DNA of 64,000 bases, from positions 176,572,504 to 176,636,503 of the forward strand of contig CM030368.1 of the NCBI GenBank assembly GCA_017893485.1, given 5' to 3'. The DNA is from Hemerocallis citrina (lineage: Eukaryota; Streptophyta; Magnoliopsida; Asparagales; Asphodelaceae). Made by a program: the position numbers and the translations under genes. Shown here one piece after another: positions 59,256-64,000 of this stretch. The notes below the pieces were generated by a model. The model was not told where the DNA came from. It made no database searches and saw nothing but the letters and a program-made list of their open reading frames with translations. Within the stretch, counting starts at the first letter, position 1; every line of letters starts with the position of its first letter.

Positions 59256-60475
59256 TTGGCCGACATGCCCGGGATCTTGGAGGAGCTTTTGTTGTACCGT
59301 CTGAGCATCATCCCTGGGGCCAAGCCCATCCAACAGAAGAGGCGGAAGTTCGCTCCCGAGCGACAACAGGCAATCAAAGAGGAGGTCGAGAAGCTCCTCA
59401 ACACCCGATTTATCCAGAAGGTAAACTACCCTGAATGGCCCTCCAATGTCGTGATGGTCAAGAAGGCAAATAGGAGTTAGAGAATATGCATTGACTTCAC
59501 TGACCTCAATAAGGCGTACCCGAAAGACCATTTTCCTCTTCCTAGCATCGACGCCCTGATCGATGTGACCTCCAGGCACGAGCTTCTCAGTTTTATGGAT
59601 GCCTTCTCTGGGTACAACCAAATCTGGATGTTCCCCCCGACATCCCGAAGACCTCGTTCGTGACGGGCCAAGGCCTCTATTGCTACCGAGTTATGCCAAT
59701 CGGCTTGAAAAATGTGGGAGCTACATATCAGCGCCTTGTGAACAGGGTCTTCCAAGACCAAATTGGCCGAAACATGGAAGTCTACGTAGACGACATGTTG
59801 GTCAAGAGCACCCGAGGGCAGGAACATGTACTCGACCTTCAAGAAGCCTTCGTGGTGCTAAGGAGGCACAAAATGAGACTGAACCCGAGCAAGTGTGCGT
59901 TCGGAGTCTCATCGGGCAAATTTTTGGGGTTTATGGTCAGCCAGAGGGGAATAGAGGCCAACCTCGAGAAGATCCAGGCCGTCCTCAAGATGGCTCCTCC
60001 CTCCAGCGTCAAGGAAGTACAGAGGCTCATGGGGTGCCTCGCTGCGATTGGGCGATTCCTCTCCAAGTCTGGGGAGAAGTGCCTTCTTTTCTTCAAATCC
60101 CTCAGGGGGGATAAAGGCTTCAAGTGGGGACAGCAGCAACAGGAGTCCTTTGACAAGCTCAAGGAATATTTAGCCAACCCCCCTCTCCTGAGCAAGCCAG
60201 CACCTGGGAAAGTCCTCTACCTCTATCTCGCAGCTTCGGAGTAGACGCTCAACAAGGTCCTTGTAAGGGATGAGGATAAGATGCAGAAGCCCATCTATTA
60301 TGTGAGTAAGGTACTTTGCGACGCCGAACTCCGTTACCCGAAGCTAGAGAAGATGGCTCTCGCCCTGGTCATGGCAGCCCAGAAACTTCGCCCCTACTTC
60401 TAATCTCATTTAGTGGTCATCCTTACCGACCAGTCGCTGAAACAAGTTTTCCACAAGCCCGAGACCTCTGGGTAG
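59256..60475 (+). pseudogene. Tat reverse transcriptase and first RNase H, broken
   Basis: 59256-59480 encodes DMPGILEELLLYRL ... LLNTRFIQKVNYPEWPSNV and stops at TAG 59478-59480, where Trp is expected. Then CIDFTDLNKAYPKDHFPLPS and MDAFSGYNQ, a frameshift near 59630, and a frame from 59660 with the catalytic YVDD (59783-59794). RNase H text YVSKVLCDAELRYPKLEKMA follows, with stops at 60242 and 60401. The YVDD box itself is intact. Confidence 0.82.
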
Positions 60476-61021
60476 CTCATGATATGGTCCATCGAGCTGA
60501 GTAAGCATGACATCAGCTACCAGCCCATAACGGCGATAATGGCCCGAGCCCTGGGCGAGTTCATTGTGGAGAACACCATCCCCGACTCATGCGAGTCGCC
60601 TGCCGACCCCTTGATCTGGACCGTTTATGTAGACGGGTCCTTTTGTACCGATGGGAGCGAGGCTGGCGTCATCTTAACTGGCCCCGACGTCTTCGTCCTC
60701 CAATACTCCCTCTGCCTAAACTTTCTGGCATCAAACAATGAGGCAGAGTATGAGGCCCTCATAGTAGGGCTCTGCATGGCTCGCAAGGCCGGTGCCGAGC
60801 GAGTAAGGGTCTTCAGCAACTCCCACTTAGTCGTCAACCAGGTGTCCGGGGAATACAAGGCTAGAGATGATCGTATGGCCAAGTACTTGGCAAAAGTGAA
60901 GGGGCTTCTGGTTTTATTTGAAGATGTTCAGCTCCGGCGTGTCCCTCGAGAGGTAAATGCATAGGCGGATGCTCTCTCTAAGCTCTCCTCCTCCTTCCTT
61001 CAAGGTCTAGAGCGGACCATC
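60476..61021 (+). pseudogene. Tat second (archaeal-type) RNase H
   Basis: LIWTVYVDGSFCTDGSEAGV, NNEAEYEALIVGL, VFSNSHLVVNQVSGEY and DALSKL give the D-E-(D/N)-D order of an RNase H domain. This is the extra domain of Tat elements, placed between the first RNase H and the integrase. The third acidic position reads N (FSNSH; commonly D). A TAG lies at 60962-60964. Same frame as 59660. Confidence 0.75.
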
Positions 61022-62343
61022 TTGATAGAGGTCCTTTCCAGACCAAGCATTGACGAAGATGGCCCGGAGCCAATGGAAGCCTACCCCTTAACACTTAGGG
61101 AAAACTGGATGAAGCCCCTCCTCGAGTATCTCAGGGAAAGGGTCCTTCCTGAAGACCCAAAAGAGGCTAGGAGGATCAGGACGCGAGCCGAGCAGTACAC
61201 ACTCCTTGATGGAGTCATGTACAAACGCTCTTACACCCAGATAGATGGGCAACCCTATCTGAGATGCCTCTCCCCGGAAGAAGCACTGTATGCCCTAAGA
61301 GAAGTCCATGACGGTATGTGTGGTGTGCACTTGGGAGCGAGATCCCTCGCCCGTAAGCCCCTGAACTACAACTACTTCTGGCCCACACTATTGAGTGACT
61401 CCGAGGAATATGTTCGCCAGTGCGATGCCTGCCAGAAATTTTCCCCGATTCGTCGCCTACCCCAAGCCCAACTCACCTCCTTGGCAAGTTTGATCCCCTT
61501 TGCAATGTGGGGGATGGATTTGCTCAGACCTTTCCCCCAAGCGCCGAGCCAGCTGAAGTTCTTAATAGTAGCAATAAACTACTTCTCAAAATGGATCGAG
61601 GCCGAACCTCTTTCGATGATCACCGAGCACAAGGTCCAGAAGTTCTTTTGGAGGAATATCGTTTGCCGGTTCGGGATACTTCGCATCCTCGTAACTAACA
61701 ACATGACTCAATTCACAGGAGCAACCTTTCGTAGTTTTTGTGAAGACCTTGGCATTCAGCAGCGTTTCTTTTCGGTAGCTCACCCTCAGTCCAATGGCCA
61801 AGCGGAGAATGCAAACCGACAAATCCTCTCTGGCTTGAAGAAGAGGCTTGACAAATCCACCAAGGGGCTATGGTTCGAGCAACTCCCCAATGTGCTTTGG
61901 AACTATTGCACCACCAAAAGAGCTCCGACGGGGAAGTCCCCCTTCAACCTCACGTATGGTTCCAAAGCTCTCGTCCCTTTGGAAGTGGGTCTCCCTTCAC
62001 CTCGGCTGATAGCCTACAACGAAGCACAAAATGCGAACCAGCTTCGCAACTGCCTAGACCTCATAGATGAGATCCGTGAGAAAGCCGCAATTTGACAAGA
62101 GACCTACCACCGTAGGATCACTCAGGCTAACAATAAGAGAGTAGACCAGCCAATCTAACAGAGGGTGACCTGGTGCTCAGAAAGCTATCGATCTCCGATC
62201 CAAGCAAAAGGGGCAAGTTGGCACCATGCTGGGAAGGACCATATAGGGTCTCCAGAGTCATTCGCCCAGGAGCATATCAACTCGAAGACCCGAGGGGCAG
62301 AAAGATACCGAGAACATGGAACGCATAGCACTTGATGAAGTAC
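61022..62343 (+). pseudogene. Tat integrase, catalytic residue lost
   Basis: Zinc domain HDGMCGVHLG ... CDACQKF. Catalytic core Asp at 61517-61519 (WGMDLLRPF). The second Asp is replaced by Asn at 61697-61699 (VTNNMTQF where VTDNGTQF is usual). Glu at 61805-61807 (SNGQAENANRQI). TGA at 62093-62095; then, after a shift near 62158, the C-terminal DLVLRKLSISDP ... LAPCWEGPYRVSRV ... IPRTWNA and a final stop at about 62343. It should be inactive as an enzyme. Confidence 0.82.
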
Positions 62344-62570
62344 TGAGAGGATGTCTAAACACCGCTCCAAGCAACTTCCCCAAGAGCGCTTCAGAAGACA
62401 TGTCTAGAGTCCTTACTTGTATTTTCTTGTTATCAAAGTGTAAAAGCAGCTTGCAACTTAGAAGCAGCCTCCCAGTTGTTCTCAATAAAAAGAAATCTCT
62501 TCTTCTCAAAGTTCTCCATTTTTGGGTAGTCTAACTTTACTTACAAAATTTTTAACAATTTTTGGCATTA

Positions 62571-63030
62571 AAACGACATACTTGGAGTCCAGCGCTTGGT
62601 TCGACTCTGCTTCAACTACTTGCTTCTAAGCGAGTAAACAGCGGATAACCATTCGGAATTGCTCCTGCAGCTGTTGATATTCTCTAAACGACAAGCTTGG
62701 AGTCCAACACTTGGTATGACTCTGCTTCAACTACTTGCTTCTAAGCGAGTAAAGAGCGGATCACCATTCGGAATTTCTCCTGCAGCTATTGATATTTTCT
62801 AAACGACAAGCTTGGAGTCCAACACTTGGTTCGACTCCGCTTCAACTACTTGCTTCTAAGCAAGTAAAGAGCGGATCACCTTTCGGAATTGCTCCTGCAG
62901 CTGTTGATACTTTAAAAACAACAACTTCGGAGTCCAACATTTGGTTCGACGCGACTTTTGCTACTCACAAACGAGTAAGTACAAAGCGTCTCACCACTCA
63001 GAAGTGCTCCAACAACTGTTGACAACTACA
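62571..63030 (+). repeat. Four tandem 115-bp repeats in the Tat 3' region
   Basis: Units begin AAACGACA (fourth AAACAACA) at 62571, 62686, 62801 and 62916, an exact 115-bp period. Each contains CTTGGAGTCCA, TTGGTTCGACTC, TACTTGCTTCTAAGCGAGTAA, GCGGATCACC and TTGCTCCTGCAGCTGTTGAT. The fourth unit is the most diverged. Confidence 0.93.
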
Positions 63031-63116
63031 AATGCTAGCAAAACACACGAGTACGAAGACAAGTATTATTTCATTAAAATTTAAGAAACAAGTCTAATAC
63101 AAGACCAGCTGCTCAT

Positions 63117-63473
63117 CTATACAACGAGAGACAACACTTGTGAAATTAAAAATGCAAGAATCCTAAGGCCTACTTCAATGCCTCCGAGGTGCGGGCATAC
63201 TTCGGTTGAGAGACACTCAAGGGCAACGAATGTTGTACTGCCGATGCCCCCCTTGGCGCTCGTCTCCAGACCGGCTAGCCGAGAAGCATCGTCGGCACTC
63301 GTTCTAGCGGTGGCTCCAACAGATGCTCCACTCGACGAAGCTGCCGCCCCACTTTGTGTGTCGCCCGGGCTTCGATGCATTGTCGGCGAGCGACGCGCCT
63401 ACTCGTAGAAGGTTATCCCTCTATCGCGCTCTTCGCGAGTGCAAGTAGTAGATCTGACATTGCTCCGCTTGGG
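63117..63473 (-). other. Antisense Ala/Ser-rich continuation
   Basis: Minus frame 63117-63380 is open and Ala/Ser/Gly-rich. It may be the frameshifted C-terminal tail of the neighbouring antisense coiled-coil ORF. Low-complexity GC-rich sequence could also give this by chance. Confidence 0.3.
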
Positions 63474-64000
63474 TCATGGTTGAAGATGTGTGACCTCCAC
63501 CTCGAGCTTGACAATTCGCTCTTTAAGCAAGTTGTCTTTCACCTTTATCGACAGACAAGGCAGTCGCATCGAGCTTGCCCCTCGAGATCCTTTGGTGATC
63601 GTCCGTCGAAGGTGAGCAACCTCCATGCTCTTATCGAGGGTGATCCTCTTCAGCTCGTCCCTCTCCGCCGTCACCATAGACAGAGAGTGGCGAAGACACT
63701 TAATCTTCAGGACGAGGTTGGCTTCCGTCGATGAGTCCAAGTCATCGCCTTCGGGGGTCCTCTCATTAATCTGCTCCTCTAATCGCCTCCTCTCTATGTC
63801 TCGGCGAACTAGGGTCGATTTCAGGTGCTTCAGCTCGTATTTTACCTTACGGAGGTCCGACTCTACTTCAAGAAGTCGCTCTAAGTTCCGCTCGAGCCCC
63901 AATCTCATCGCCCCTAGACTAGCTCTTAGACGAGCCACTTCAGCTATCCGAGGCACTTCGACGACCTGTAGTGCCTCGACAATCTGAAAAGAATCAGAGC
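63474..64000 (-). CDS. Antisense coiled-coil ORF of the Tat 3' region (5' partial)
   Basis: Minus frame open from the window edge to a stop at 63474, at least 175 codons. The protein is strongly heptad-like and charged (ARLRASLGAMRLGLERNLER, DLRKVKYELKHLKSTLVRRD, IERRRLEEQINERTPEG, LVLKIKCLRHSLSMV). It matches the general type of the antisense ORFs known between pol and the 3' LTR in Tat elements such as Grande. Its role is unknown. The true start lies beyond 64000; the GTG at 63956 is only an internal codon. Confidence 0.6.
   Translation of the reverse strand, partial: SDSFQIVEALQVVEVPRIAEVARLRASLGAMRLGLERNLERLLEVESDLRKVKYELKHLKSTLVRRDIERRRLEEQINERTPEGDDLDSSTEANLVLKIKCLRHSLSMVTAERDELKRITLDKSMEVAHLRRTITKGSRGASSMRLPCLSIKVKDNLLKERIVKLEVEVTHLQP

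Larger units (their letters stand above)
55964..64000 (+). mobile_element. Tat-lineage Ty3/gypsy LTR retrotransposon (runs off the window)
   Basis: 5' LTR 55964-56535, PBS, gag, protease, reverse transcriptase, RNase H, a second RNase H, integrase, then a non-pol 3' region with 115-bp tandem repeats and an antisense ORF. Dual RNase H plus long 3' region with antisense ORF marks the Tat lineage (Ogre/Retand/Grande relatives). TAATA (55959-55963) is the likely left target duplication. The 3' LTR lies beyond 64000. The element is GC-richer than its surroundings. Coding is destroyed by several frameshifts and stops. Confidence 0.85.

Overview
The window is plant nuclear DNA, most likely from an angiosperm and probably a eudicot; the species cannot be named. 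The evidence is a peroxisomal AIM1-type gene split by GT-AG introns, embedded in AT-rich DNA packed with plant transposable-element families: Copia, Tat-type Ty3/gypsy, RTE LINE, hAT, Mutator-like, PIF/Harbinger and Helitron-like. There is one conventional host gene. Almost everything else is mobile-element sequence, much of it nested.

1-20139 (+): the 3' three quarters of a multifunctional fatty-acid beta-oxidation gene of the AIM1/MFP2 family. Eleven exons encode 560 residues and end in the PTS1 tripeptide SRL; the 5' exons lie upstream of the window. Its introns hold a hAT MITE (350-735), a Tourist-like MITE split by a Copia element with identical LTRs (1739-7062), a Helitron-like element (7390-7779), a second TTA-flanked MITE (9187-9732) and a Mutator-like foldback MITE built of 25-bp palindromes (11410-12391).

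21291-31252: a long-TIR element related to that foldback MITE. It encloses a large PIF/Harbinger element with a broken Myb/SANT-like ORF, a largely intact two-exon DDE transposase and several kilobases of degenerate GATGGCTTCT-type repeats.

31612-35359 (minus): a complete LTR retrotransposon (475/476-bp LTRs, TTCAG target duplication, PBS, PPT). It has no recognisable pol; instead it carries an open 737-codon frame of unknown function. This is the most unusual object in the window.

36165-42069 (+): a decayed RTE-clade LINE whose reverse transcriptase is split just after the FADD box by a 3.37-kb solo LTR (38266-41639, AGGAG duplication). A hAT-like fragment and rearranged LTR pieces follow (42072-46533), including a ~420-bp-arm inverted repeat.

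46534-55963 (minus): a non-autonomous LARD-like element with ~3.3-kb LTRs, each carrying the same Helitron-like insertion, and a 3.1-kb non-coding interior. Its right LTR is interrupted by a Tat-lineage Ty3/gypsy element (55964 to beyond 64000) with a dual RNase H, a 115-bp tandem repeat after pol and an antisense coiled-coil ORF. The Tat gag-pol is dead through frameshifts and nonsense codons that are mostly explained by C-to-T changes.

The insertion order can be read in several places: MITE then Copia; LINE then solo LTR; LARD then Tat; MULE-like then Harbinger.
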